A DNA stretch of 35,251 nucleotides from Elusimicrobia bacterium UBA6262 (GTDB lineage: Bacteria > CAYTYR01 > UBA6262): assembly GCA_002441095.1 (NCBI GenBank), contig DJVG01000062.1, forward strand, positions 1 to 35,251, given 5' to 3'. The position numbers were made by a program, and so were the translations under genes. Below the pieces are notes generated by a model. That model was given only the letters and a program-made list of their open reading frames with translations. It was not told the DNA's origin and searched no databases. Position 1 is the first letter of the stretch. Every line of letters begins with the position of its first letter. Below, one piece after another: positions 9,846 to 18,354 of the stretch.

Positions 9846-9944
9846 ATGGCAAATGACTATCGAACCGTGGCGGATATAGGATTTAGGTTATGATAAGAAA
9901 GTACAGCAAGAAATGAGATTTGTCAAACGATTTATTAGAAAGGG

Positions 9945-10958
9945 TTATAAACTATTTTCATGTTTCGGTTGTCTGGTCATCAGGTCCAGGACCGCTTTTT
10001 GCGGCTGTTTCCGGGCGAAAAGGACCTGATAGACTTGTTCGGTAATGGGCATGCTGATCTTGAATTTCCTGGCAAAATGATGTACTGCTTTACAGGTATG
10101 AATTCCTTCTACCACGACACAAATCTCTTGCATGGCTTGCTCATATGTCTTGCCCTGGGCGATCTTCTCGCCGCAGCGGCGGTTGCGGCTATGCGGGCTG
10201 AAACAGGTGGTGATCAAGTCCCCCAGACCTGACAGGCCGCTGAATGTTTCCGGTTTAGCCTTGAAATATTTTCCCAGTTTCATCATTTCAAAAATGCCGC
10301 GGGTAATAAGCGCGGACTTGGTATTGCTGCCCAGGCCCATGCCGTCGCTGATGCCACAGGCAATAGCGATGATATTCTTCACTGCCCCGCCCAATTCCGC
10401 TCCTAATACGTCAGTGGTGGTGTACGTCCTGAAATAGCGGCTCATGAATACTTCCTGCAATATTTTGGCAGCTTTCTGGTTCTTGCTGGCGATCACCGCC
10501 GCAGCCGGCTTCCTGGCGGCAATTTCATTGGCTATATTCGGCCCGGATAATACCGCGATATTTTTTCTTACCTGGCTGGGGAGTTCATCAGCCAGCACCT
10601 GGGACATGGTCTTGAAAGTTCTATCTTCTAATCCTTTGGCCGCGCACACTACAATAAGGCCGCGTTTTAATGCTACCTTGGCGAGCTTTCTGGCCGTGGC
10701 TCTGACATACGCCGAAGGGACGACGATCACTGCTATATCAGCCTTTGCCACTACAGTTGCGAGATTAGACGAAATGCTAATATTATTAGGCAGGTTGATA
10801 GCTGGGATATATTTGAATTTCCTGGACCGGGATAATTGTGCGGCCAGTCGCTCATTTATCTCCCAGATAGCGATATGGTGGCCATTTTCCTGCAACATTT
10901 GGGCGATAGTCAGTCCCCAGCTGCCGGCGCCTAAAATAGCAATATTCTTTTTATTCAT
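9945..10958 (-). CDS. gpsA: Glycerol-3-phosphate dehydrogenase [NAD(P)+]
   Basis: At 337 residues it has the normal family length. It reduces dihydroxyacetone phosphate to sn-glycerol-3-phosphate in the cytosol, the backbone for phospholipids. The N-terminal Rossmann motif is ILGAGSWG (residues 8-15). The catalytic-Lys region is ELGGAVKNIIAIA, with the downstream substrate loop NTKSALITRG and the family motif SGLGDLITTC. The ATG at 10958 has an AGGTGG site. It is the last gene of the pgsA-der-plsY-gpsA run, and plsY, which uses its product, lies 49 nt upstream. The pairing explains a shared transcript for glycerophospholipid supply. Confidence 0.97.
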   Translation of the reverse strand: MNKKNIAILGAGSWGLTIAQMLQENGHHIAIWEINERLAAQLSRSRKFKYIPAINLPNNISISSNLATVVAKADIAVIVVPSAYVRATARKLAKVALKRGLIVVCAAKGLEDRTFKTMSQVLADELPSQVRKNIAVLSGPNIANEIAARKPAAAVIASKNQKAAKILQEVFMSRYFRTYTTTDVLGAELGGAVKNIIAIACGISDGMGLGSNTKSALITRGIFEMMKLGKYFKAKPETFSGLSGLGDLITTCFSPHSRNRRCGEKIAQGKTYEQAMQEICVVVEGIHTCKAVHHFARKFKISMPITEQVYQVLFARKQPQKAVLDLMTRQPKHENSL

Positions 10959-11007
10959 AATTTTCCACCTAAATAAGTTTATTCTTCAATCCGCGTAATC
11001 CGGTATT

Positions 11008-11634
11008 TTAATTCGCGCAATCTTTTTTAATTTTGAAGCTGAATTTATGTTCTTCATGTTTCACAATACGTTTCAGGTTCGGTATATGTCTCAGGTCGAT
11101 CAAAACAGCGACCACTAAGACAAAATAAAACAATTCCGTTTGCCCTGGATTAAAGTACCAGGTAAGCAACGGCATAGCTGACGCGGCCATCATCGAACCC
11201 AGCGAGATATACCTGGAAATAGTTACCGTTAAAATAAAAACTATAAACGCGGCCAGGGCTGCTATAGGTGCCAGGGTTAATAGTACGCCGGTGCTGGTGG
11301 CTACGCCCTTCCCGCCTTTGAAATTCAGGAAAACAGTCCAGATGTGCCCGCAGATCGCGGCCAGGCCGGCCAGGATCTTGTATATCTCTGTATATGGTCC
11401 GGGTGCGAAATTTGCCGCTAATAATACCGGTACCACTCCCTTTAGCATATCAATGACCAGTACACCGATCCCGGCTGTTTTGCCGATACTGCGAAAAACA
11501 TTAGTGGCGCCGATATTGCCGCTGCCGACCTGCCGGATATCTATTCCTTTGAGCAACTTGCCGGCCAGGAAAGCAGTCGGGATAGACCCGACCAGGTATG
11601 ATCCGGCTATGATTAGCAAGGCGTTTAAAATCAT
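11008..11634 (-). CDS. plsY: Glycerol-3-phosphate acyltransferase PlsY
   Basis: A 208-residue integral membrane acyltransferase that uses acyl-phosphate to acylate glycerol-3-phosphate at position 1, the first step of phosphatidic acid synthesis. The three conserved cytosolic loops are visible: GSIPTAFLAGKL (about 16-27), GSGNIGATNVFRSIGK (about 37-52), and GHIWTVFLNFKGGKGVATS (about 95-113). Hydrophobic helices lie between and after them. The ATG overlaps the der stop by 4 nt (ATGA), so the two are translationally coupled. The C-terminal tail is short and basic. Confidence 0.97.
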   Translation of the reverse strand: MILNALLIIAGSYLVGSIPTAFLAGKLLKGIDIRQVGSGNIGATNVFRSIGKTAGIGVLVIDMLKGVVPVLLAANFAPGPYTEIYKILAGLAAICGHIWTVFLNFKGGKGVATSTGVLLTLAPIAALAAFIVFILTVTISRYISLGSMMAASAMPLLTWYFNPGQTELFYFVLVVAVLIDLRHIPNLKRIVKHEEHKFSFKIKKDCAN

Positions 11635-12971
11635 GCTTTCTTCCTTTTAAGGGTCAGAACAAATTTTACCGGCACACCTTCTAGCTGGTATTTTTCCCTG
11701 ATCCTGTTTTCCAGGTAGCGCAGGTAATTCTTCGGGAATTCTTCTACTTCATTGGCTAATACCCTGAATACCGGCGGTGAGCTGTCTATCTGCTCCAAGC
11801 TATGAACACGCATAATTCTGCCCTTAATATGCCCTACCGGAAACCGGCTTTGGGATTCAAATAAAATTTCCTGCAGATCCTTCTTTTCTATTTTGGTCTT
11901 ATAGCGCGCGGTGAGCCCAATTATTTCCGGGATGATGGTATTGATCCGGTCTTTATTTTTTGCCGAAACAGGCAAGATAGGAGCATAATGCAGGAAACGC
12001 AGTTTTGTCCTGATATATTTAGCGTACTCGTCAAAAGTGTCTGTGGTTTTTCCTATTACCGTATCCCACTTGTTCAGAATAATGATACAGGCGCACCTCC
12101 GCTCTTCAGCCATGTCCGCGATGCGCTGGTCCTGGCTGGTAATGCCATTTTCACCGTCGATCACAACCAGGGCGATATCTGCCCTTTCCATGCTTCTGAT
12201 CGCGCTCAAGATGCTGAGCAATTCCGCAATGTTTTTTTCTTCTTTGGCTTTTTTGATGCCGGCAGTATCGATCAAGGTGAATTTCTGCCCGTCTTGTTCG
12301 AAGAAGGTATCAATGGAATCGCGGGTGGTGCCTGGCACCGGGCTGACAATGACCCGTTCTTCTTTCAGGATCGCGTTGACCAGGGAAGATTTCCCGGCGT
12401 TGGGCTTGCCGATGACTGCTACCTTGACTGACCCGGTGTCTGGCTGGGTAACGGTTTTTCTTTTTCTCGGCAATAATTGGCAGGCTTTGTCCAATAGTGT
12501 ATTGATGTTAAGCCCATGACTGCAGGAAATATTCAGGAATTCGCGGAATCCCAGGCAGGCATAATTGTCATAATAAATTGTTTCGTCATTTATCAGTACC
12601 GGATTATCTACTTTGTTGATCGCCAGGATCACGGGTTTTTTGGATTTATGCAGTATCTTGGCGATGGCCCGTTCTTCAGGCGTAGCCGGGATCCGGGACT
12701 CTACCAAGAATACGATCACGTCTGCGCTGTCAATGGCCAGGTGTACCTGGCTTTTGATCTCTTTCAGGAACTGGTCTTTTTCGTCGTAATGATAACCGCC
12801 GGTATCAATGATCGTGAGCAGCTGCCTGTTCCAGGTAGTTTCGCCGTACAAGCGGTCTCGGGTCAGCCCGGCTATCTCATGCACCAGGGCTTTCCTCCTG
12901 CCGATCAAACGATTGAATAATGAAGATTTTCCGACATTGGGCCGGCCTACGATCGCGATTACTGGGTTCAC
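11631..12971 (-). CDS. der: Ribosome biogenesis GTPase Der (EngA)
   Basis: A 446-residue double-G-domain GTPase acting in 50S assembly. G domain 1 has GRPNVGKSS (residues 8-16), DTGG and NKVD. G domain 2 has GKPNAGKSS (about 187-195), DTAG and NKWD. The C-terminal KH-like domain ends in a basic KRKKA tail. The start codon is GTG at 12971, overlapping the pgsA stop in a GTGA arrangement. This fits the overlap style of the whole cluster and makes the start convincing. Confidence 0.97.
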   Translation of the reverse strand: MNPVIAIVGRPNVGKSSLFNRLIGRRKALVHEIAGLTRDRLYGETTWNRQLLTIIDTGGYHYDEKDQFLKEIKSQVHLAIDSADVIVFLVESRIPATPEERAIAKILHKSKKPVILAINKVDNPVLINDETIYYDNYACLGFREFLNISCSHGLNINTLLDKACQLLPRKRKTVTQPDTGSVKVAVIGKPNAGKSSLVNAILKEERVIVSPVPGTTRDSIDTFFEQDGQKFTLIDTAGIKKAKEEKNIAELLSILSAIRSMERADIALVVIDGENGITSQDQRIADMAEERRCACIIILNKWDTVIGKTTDTFDEYAKYIRTKLRFLHYAPILPVSAKNKDRINTIIPEIIGLTARYKTKIEKKDLQEILFESQSRFPVGHIKGRIMRVHSLEQIDSSPPVFRVLANEVEEFPKNYLRYLENRIREKYQLEGVPVKFVLTLKRKKA

Positions 12972-13531
12972 TTTTTACCGCCCTCGTTGTTGAGTAATTT
13001 AATTCCTGCGGCCGCGTAATCAATGCCGCTGGCTACGGTAAAGATCACGGCTCCCCACCAAAAAATACGATTTATGTTTTCGGGAAATTGCAGCAGGCAG
13101 AAAAAGATGGTCATCATTTGGAAAAAAGTCGTTAGCTTGCCCAGGATACTCGGTAAGATCACCCTGTTCCCGATATAAATATAACTCAACAGCCAACCGC
13201 CGAACAGGATTACATCCCTGCTGACGACAATGATCATGACCCACAAAGGTATTACATTCCGGATGGCCAGGGTAATAAAAGTGGTGACCAGCAGGAGCTT
13301 GTCGGCGGCCGGGTCCAGGAACGTGCCCAACGGAGTTTTCATTTTCTTTTTGCGCGCAACCAATCCGTCCAGATAATCGGTGAAAATGGCAAAAATAAAA
13401 ATTATGATGGCGATAATGTTAAGTTCCTGGCCATTCTTCATAATAATGACCCAGGCCGGATTGAACAGCAGGATGATAAATATTGGGGTGAGTAAGATTC
13501 TCAAGATAGTCAGTTTGTTGGCTAAATTCAT
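12968..13531 (-). CDS. pgsA: CDP-diacylglycerol--glycerol-3-phosphate 3-phosphatidyltransferase
   Basis: A 187-residue CDP-alcohol phosphatidyltransferase making phosphatidylglycerol phosphate at the membrane. The family signature DG-x2-AR-x8-G-x3-D-x3-D is complete as DGLVARKKKMKTPLGTFLD plus PAAD. Several hydrophobic helices surround it. The N-terminus MNLANKLTILRI is typical of PgsA. The ATG overlaps the hflX stop (ATGA) and the stop overlaps the GTG of der. With plsY and gpsA nearby, three steps of phospholipid synthesis sit in one run. Confidence 0.96.
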   Translation of the reverse strand: MNLANKLTILRILLTPIFIILLFNPAWVIIMKNGQELNIIAIIIFIFAIFTDYLDGLVARKKKMKTPLGTFLDPAADKLLLVTTFITLAIRNVIPLWVMIIVVSRDVILFGGWLLSYIYIGNRVILPSILGKLTTFFQMMTIFFCLLQFPENINRIFWWGAVIFTVASGIDYAAAGIKLLNNEGGKK

Positions 13532-14802
13532 ACTTTCCTCGCGCGTGAGTATTTTTTGATTACGTTATACAGCTTATTATCAACCAGCGCCCTGATAGCG
13601 ACGCCGCCTGGCAAGTACTCTTTTTCCAGGATATTGCCGCTGGCCAGTAAATGCCCTACCAGTTTATATTTATTATACGGTATCACAAAACTCTTTTCAG
13701 CCAGGTCCTTGGCCAGGAAAACCATTACCTGCCTGTATAGCTCATCCAGATGCAACTTCTTCGCGGCGGAAATAAAGATCCCGTCAGGATGGGCCCTCAT
13801 CAAACGCTGGCAGCTGGATTTGTTTTTCAATAGATCTATTTTGTTAAAAACAATGATCACTGGTTTATCATGCAGTCCAAGCTCGATCAGGACCTCATTT
13901 ACTGTTTTGATCTGGTTCTCATATTCCGGGTGGCTCGCGTCGATTACATGCAACAACAAGTCTGCTTCAACCACTTCTTCCAAAGTGGCCCGGAAAGCCG
14001 CTACCAACTGGTGCGGCAATTTGCGGATAAATCCTACGGTATCGGTAAAAAGAACTTTTTGCCGGCTCGGTAATGTCAAACGCCTGGTAGTTGGGTCCAG
14101 CGTGGCAAACAATTTATCTTCCACAAATACATCTGCGCCGGTCATGGTATTCAGGAGCGTTGATTTGCCGGCATTAGTATAGCCGACTAAAGCAATTATC
14201 GGTAAGGGAATATCCTGCCTTTTCTGTCGTTGCAAAGAACGGTATTCTTTTAACTTATTTATCTCCCTGCGCAATTCCGCTATATGATCCCTGATCCGGC
14301 GGCGGTCATATTCCAGTTTGCGTTCGCCGGGTCCGCGCGTGGCGCCCATACTGCCAACGCCGCCGACTTGCTGCGCCAGGGCTACCCCTTTGCCGGTCAA
14401 ACGCGGCAGGAGATAATCCATCTGGGCTAATTCTACCTGCAGTTTTCCTTCCGCAGTATGCGCCCGCCTGGCGAATATATCCAGGATTAATTTGGTCCGG
14501 TCAACTATCTTCGCCCCGACCAGTTCTTCCAGGTTACGCTGCTGCGCCGGCGACAGGTCATCGTCGAAGATCACGGTTTGCAGGTTATCTTTTTTCACGT
14601 TCTGGGATAATTGCTCGGCCTTGCCCTGCCCGATCAGATATGCCGGATTATAGTGATTGATGTTCTGGATGGTCATGCCGGCTACGCTGGCCCCAGCTGT
14701 TTCTGCCAGCTTTTTTAATTCTTCCAGGGAATTCTGCACATCACTAAGTTTCTTATGCCGATCCCTGATCCCCACCAAAATAGCATTTTCACATATTTTC
14801 AA
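13528..14802 (-). CDS. hflX: GTPase HflX
   Basis: A 424-residue Obg/HflX-family GTPase that splits or rescues ribosomes. The N-terminal HflX domain ends in a Gly-rich linker (GGVGSMGATRGPGERKLEYD) and an arginine-rich coiled segment. The G domain has GYTNAGKST, DTVGFIRKLPHQLV and NKID. The start is a TTG at 14802 with a GGTGA site 7 nt upstream; no in-frame ATG fits better. It follows miaA after a 153-nt gap, as in the well-known miaA-hfq-hflX neighbourhood, but no hfq is present here. Confidence 0.95.
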   Translation of the reverse strand: MKICENAILVGIRDRHKKLSDVQNSLEELKKLAETAGASVAGMTIQNINHYNPAYLIGQGKAEQLSQNVKKDNLQTVIFDDDLSPAQQRNLEELVGAKIVDRTKLILDIFARRAHTAEGKLQVELAQMDYLLPRLTGKGVALAQQVGGVGSMGATRGPGERKLEYDRRRIRDHIAELRREINKLKEYRSLQRQKRQDIPLPIIALVGYTNAGKSTLLNTMTGADVFVEDKLFATLDPTTRRLTLPSRQKVLFTDTVGFIRKLPHQLVAAFRATLEEVVEADLLLHVIDASHPEYENQIKTVNEVLIELGLHDKPVIIVFNKIDLLKNKSSCQRLMRAHPDGIFISAAKKLHLDELYRQVMVFLAKDLAEKSFVIPYNKYKLVGHLLASGNILEKEYLPGGVAIRALVDNKLYNVIKKYSRARKV

Positions 14803-14955
14803 TTTAATTCACCGATATAATAGTTATTGCGCAAAAGTAACTCTCGTAAACACCCCAAGGGGTAACAGTAAGGCCGATGCTTCAGATTTTACGGAGTAAA
14901 ATCGCCGGCCGAACGCAATAGGGGCGAGAGCCCCTTTGAGCGGGGTTTGGGGTGG
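14803..14955. repeat. Palindrome-rich intergenic repeat island between miaA and hflX
   Basis: Three inverted repeats lie in 90 nt: ACCCC-AA-GGGGT (14852-14863); a nested GGCCG...CGGCC stem around GATTTTAC/GTAAAATC (14872-14910); and AGGGGC-GAGA-GCCCCT (14920-14935). None carries a T-run, so they do not look like simple terminators. The GC-rich make-up differs from the flanking genes. It looks like a dispersed palindromic (REP-like) element; copy number cannot be judged from this window. Confidence 0.5.
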
Positions 14956-15864
14956 TTACAGTTTAACATAAGCAACCATATTGCGCAATGTTTTATTGTC
15001 GAGATTCTCTTGCACGGGGAACCATTTGATTCCCAGGGTATGCCTGAACCAGGAAAGCTGCCTCTTGGCATAATGCCGGGTCTCCAGCTTGGTCTGGTAA
15101 ACAGCCTCGGGTAATGTGAGTTTACCGGCAAGATACTGGCATACCTGGCGGTAGCCAAGGCTCTGTAATGGTTTCAGTTTCGGGCTGTATCCTTTTTTTA
15201 ATAACGAGCGTACTTCCCGTACCAATCCCTGGCGGAACATTTCCTCGACCCGCTGGTCGATCCGCTCGTAAAGCTTTTGCCGGTCGCAGGATAGGCCGAT
15301 GATCCTGGCCTGATAACGCGGTGTTACAGTTTGCTGGTGCCATTGGGAGAAAGGCTTTCCAGTCTGGTGAAATATTTCCAAAGCCCTGATCACTCGTTCG
15401 ACATTGTTAGGATGGATCTTTACCGCTGCTACTGGATCATTTTTGCTTAGTTTTTTATGCAAATACTTCTTTCCGTATTTCTTGGCTTGCACTGCCATCC
15501 GCCGTCTAAATTGCTGATCCTTGGGCGGCGCTTCACTCAAGCCTTCCAGCAGGGCTTTCAAGTACAATCCAGTCCCGCCGACGAGGATGATATTCTTTCC
15601 TTGCTTTTCCAGCTGCTTGATCTTCTGTCCGGCCTGCCTGGTGAATATACCGGCATTGAACTCTGCGTCTGGTTTACAGCTACTGATAAGATGATGTTTG
15701 ACCTGGCGGAGTTCTTGCCTGGCTGGTTTTGCTGTGCCGATATTCAGGTACTTATATACTTGCAGGGAATCAAAGGATATTATTTCAGCTTTCAATTTCT
15801 TGGCCAGGGCTATAGCGACAGTACTTTTACCGCTGGCTGTCGGCCCGACAATGGCAGTGATCAT
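14956..15864 (-). CDS. miaA: tRNA dimethylallyltransferase
   Basis: A 302-residue enzyme that adds a dimethylallyl group to A37 of tRNAs reading UNN codons. Motifs are the P-loop GPTASGKS (residues 7-14), DSLQVYKYLNIGTAKP (tRNA and base binding) and LVGGTGLYLKALLEG. The C-terminal half has the family's RQLSWFRH motif. The ATG overlaps the mutL stop (ATGA). MiaB, the next enzyme in the same A37 pathway (adding the 2-methylthio group), is also in this window, at the other end of the cluster. Confidence 0.97.
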   Translation of the reverse strand: MITAIVGPTASGKSTVAIALAKKLKAEIISFDSLQVYKYLNIGTAKPARQELRQVKHHLISSCKPDAEFNAGIFTRQAGQKIKQLEKQGKNIILVGGTGLYLKALLEGLSEAPPKDQQFRRRMAVQAKKYGKKYLHKKLSKNDPVAAVKIHPNNVERVIRALEIFHQTGKPFSQWHQQTVTPRYQARIIGLSCDRQKLYERIDQRVEEMFRQGLVREVRSLLKKGYSPKLKPLQSLGYRQVCQYLAGKLTLPEAVYQTKLETRHYAKRQLSWFRHTLGIKWFPVQENLDNKTLRNMVAYVKL

Positions 15865-17627
15865 GTGCGTTCGAACCTCTTGTTCAATTCAGCCCGGGAA
15901 AGCTTGATCAAGGTCGGACGGCCGTGCGGGCAGGTATAGGGATTATTCGTGCTGGTCAGCGCGCTGATGATCGTGCTGACCTGACTGGGTTGGAGCTCAT
16001 CACCGAACCTTACTGCGGCATGGCAGGCAGAGAGTTTAAAAATATTATCCAATACGGTTTGGCGGATCTCTGACCTGGCTGGAGTGTCTTTAATATCCTG
16101 CAACCTGGATAGTTCTTGCACGATATCCAGGATGAACTGCCGGTCCCCGGCTTTTTCCAGGATAGCCGGCAAAGCCCTGATCAGCAGTGTCGTAGGGCCG
16201 AAATCTTCCACTTCCCAACCCAACTGGGACATTAAATCGCCATGCGCCAATAAAAGGTTTTTTGACGGGAGATCTATTTCCAAGGTGATCGGGATAAGCA
16301 GTTTTTGCGACTGGATGGTTTTTTGCTCGAACTCCTGTTTGAATTTTTCATACATGATCCGTTCGCTGGCAGCATGCTGGTCAATGATCATCAATTCATT
16401 TCCTGAAGAGGCCACAATGTAGGCATTATCAGCCTGTCCCAGGATCTTCAGGTCCCCAAAAGCCGCTGTTTTGATCGTTTCCGGTGTCTGGGCTTTGTAT
16501 AAAAACATTTGTTCCTGTACCGAGAGCAAAGTCTGTTCAGGAGCAGTATCCGTATGCAGCATGGCTGGAATGGAGTGCTGGTCCAGCGGCAGCCGGTAGC
16601 CTGAAGCCGGATCTTTCATTTCGCGTATCACTCCCGGCTGATGCAGTGTGTCGCGGATAGCCTTGGCGGTTAAGTCATGGATCGCTCCTTCATTGGAGAA
16701 CCTGACCTCGCGTTTAGCCGGGTGCACATTAACATCAACCAGTTCTGGATTGATAGAAAAGAAAATAAATACTGCCGGATATTTTCCGGCCGGCAAAAGA
16801 TTATCATAGCCAGTGGTCAAGGCATGGTTAAGCAGACGGTGACGGATCGTCCTCTTGTTGACAAAGAAATATTGCTGGTTCCGTCCGGAAAGATCCGCGG
16901 CTGGGGCCGTGATATAGCCGGTGATCGAGATGAATTTCTGATCCAGGTTTATGGGCAGTAATTGCTTTTGGATATCCTGTCCAAAAAGATCATACAGGCG
17001 CTCTTCCAGTTTTTGGGCCGGAGCCAGTTTAAATACCTTGCGGTCATTATTAACGAGGGTAAAAGCTACCTTGAAATTGGCAATAGCCAGCTCCGTGACC
17101 AGGTTCAGGATATGGGAAAACTCTGTCGCGTCGCTCTTCATGAATTTCAGCCTGGCCGGGGTATTGGCAAAAAGATTTTCGACGAGAACGGTGGTACCTG
17201 GCTTGGCCCCTTCTTCACCTTTGGTGAGAACTTTACCACCCTGGATTACCAGTTTAGCTGCAGACACGGAATCTGCGGTGCGGGTGACCATGGTGGTCTT
17301 GCTGACGGCGGCAATGCTGGGCAGGGCTTCTCCCCGGAAACCCAAAGTATCCAGTATATCCAGGTCATTGAAAGCAGCTATCTTGCTGGTGGCATGCCGC
17401 TGGAAGGCTAACGGTACTTCTGGCGCTGGTATGCCCCGGCCATTATCCGCTACCCGGATCAGTTTCTTGCCGCCATTCTTTATCTCGAGGTCAATAGCTG
17501 CCGCGCCGGCGTCGAGAGAATTCTCCAATAGTTCCTTGACTACTGAGGCCGGTCTTTCTATTACCTCACCGGCAGATATCTTATTAATGACTTCTTCCGG
17601 CAACACTTGTATATGTTTTTCACTCAT
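15861..17627 (-). CDS. mutL: DNA mismatch repair protein MutL (endonuclease type)
   Basis: A 588-residue GHKL ATPase that couples MutS mismatch recognition to strand incision. The N-terminal motifs are NKISAGEVIERPASVVKELL, DNGRGI and TLGFRGEALPSI. The C-terminal domain has the metal-binding endonuclease motif DQHA-x2-E-x4-E (DQHAASERIMYE) and the CPHGRPT motif. MutL therefore nicks DNA itself, as in bacteria lacking MutH and Dam. A modest GAGTGA site precedes the ATG. The PilZ gene separates it from mutS. Confidence 0.97.
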   Translation of the reverse strand: MSEKHIQVLPEEVINKISAGEVIERPASVVKELLENSLDAGAAAIDLEIKNGGKKLIRVADNGRGIPAPEVPLAFQRHATSKIAAFNDLDILDTLGFRGEALPSIAAVSKTTMVTRTADSVSAAKLVIQGGKVLTKGEEGAKPGTTVLVENLFANTPARLKFMKSDATEFSHILNLVTELAIANFKVAFTLVNNDRKVFKLAPAQKLEERLYDLFGQDIQKQLLPINLDQKFISITGYITAPAADLSGRNQQYFFVNKRTIRHRLLNHALTTGYDNLLPAGKYPAVFIFFSINPELVDVNVHPAKREVRFSNEGAIHDLTAKAIRDTLHQPGVIREMKDPASGYRLPLDQHSIPAMLHTDTAPEQTLLSVQEQMFLYKAQTPETIKTAAFGDLKILGQADNAYIVASSGNELMIIDQHAASERIMYEKFKQEFEQKTIQSQKLLIPITLEIDLPSKNLLLAHGDLMSQLGWEVEDFGPTTLLIRALPAILEKAGDRQFILDIVQELSRLQDIKDTPARSEIRQTVLDNIFKLSACHAAVRFGDELQPSQVSTIISALTSTNNPYTCPHGRPTLIKLSRAELNKRFERT

Positions 17628-17665
17628 TTAGTTTCACTCTTTCTTCGTTGATATTCTTGAATACG

Positions 17666-17802
17666 GTTATCAGGGTATTAGGTTATCAGGAAGTGGCTAT
17701 CAGGATATCGGGATATCAGGTTTTTACTAAATCTGAGTATCAAGAGCCTGATAACCTGATAGTCTGATCTCCTGCGTCCTGATATTCTGATTCCCTGATC
17801 TC
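17666..17802. repeat. TATCAGG / CCTGATA heptamer array
   Basis: The 185-nt gap between the PilZ and mutL genes holds a run of TATCAGG (four exact, plus TATTAGG and TATCGGG) on its left half. The right half holds the complement CCTGATA and variants (CCTGAT, CTGAT). The two halves form one large imperfect palindrome centred near 17730. No gene, T-run or promoter is evident inside it. Confidence 0.75.
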
Positions 17803-17812
17803 CGTATATTTT

Positions 17813-18268
17813 CTATTTCTTGCAATCTTCCGTGCACAGCGTAAAATAAAAACATTTGTGTCCATAGCAAACATCAGTGACACCCAGGATACGCCGGTCA
17901 TAGCACATTTCAAAATCCTCAGCCATCCTGGTAATATGCTCCCTGACCTCAGGTGAAATATGGGTAAAATTAAAGGTGATCAGGAATGATCCCTGTTTCT
18001 GAAAAACTCTTTTTGCTTTGCCTTTAAAATGGACATTATGGAAGCCAGGCATGTTAACGGAGATCTCCAGCTCTACGTTCACCGGCAAAGCAACGAAGGT
18101 GGCAATTTGCATGCCGCCAGCTGACAGGTTGCCCATAAATCCGGGAATAGGGTTGTCGATATGCAATTGCGGCGCCTTGATGGTGATCGGTTCCAACAGC
18201 GAAGTCAGGACAGGAACGCGCTTGTGTATCCTTCTTTCCGGATGATGCTTCAGTCGATGATACGTCAT
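17813..18268 (-). CDS. PilZ-domain protein with Cys-rich tail
   Basis: A 151-residue cytosolic protein. The PilZ c-di-GMP binding pattern is visible as RR-IHKR near residues 12-17 and the (D/N)xSxxG-type motif NLSAGGMQI near 47-55, followed by beta strands. The last 30 residues hold five Cys (CYDRR, CYGHKC, CTEDC), unusual for PilZ adaptors and suggesting a metal or redox site. It has a good AAGGAG site. It lies between mutS and mutL, a place with no obvious functional link. Two repeat islands flank it, which suggests it was inserted into an older mutS-mutL pair (inference). Confidence 0.85.
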   Translation of the reverse strand: MTYHRLKHHPERRIHKRVPVLTSLLEPITIKAPQLHIDNPIPGFMGNLSAGGMQIATFVALPVNVELEISVNMPGFHNVHFKGKAKRVFQKQGSFLITFNFTHISPEVREHITRMAEDFEMCYDRRILGVTDVCYGHKCFYFTLCTEDCKK

Positions 18269-18293
18269 GGGTTTCTCCTTTTATTAAATAAAG

Positions 18294-18354
18294 TTTCGGG
18301 TTTCAGGTTACGCGTTGCGGGTTTTGGAACTCGCAACGCGAAACTCGTAACTCG
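18294..18354. repeat. GTTNCG-type palindromic repeat between mutS and the PilZ gene
   Basis: Exact 9-bp arms CGCGTTGCG (18311-18319) and CGCAACGCG (18332-18340) lie within a run of GTTTCGGGTTTCAGG-like and AACTCG-like words. The gap is 86 nt and holds nothing else except the PilZ gene's ribosome binding site. It has no T-run, so it is not a standard terminator. Confidence 0.65.

Noticed and set aside
9749..9944. c-di-GMP (GEMM) riboswitch upstream of the secretion operon
   Set aside because: A GCCACGG segment recalls part of the consensus, but the GGCAAACC half and the paired helices are absent.
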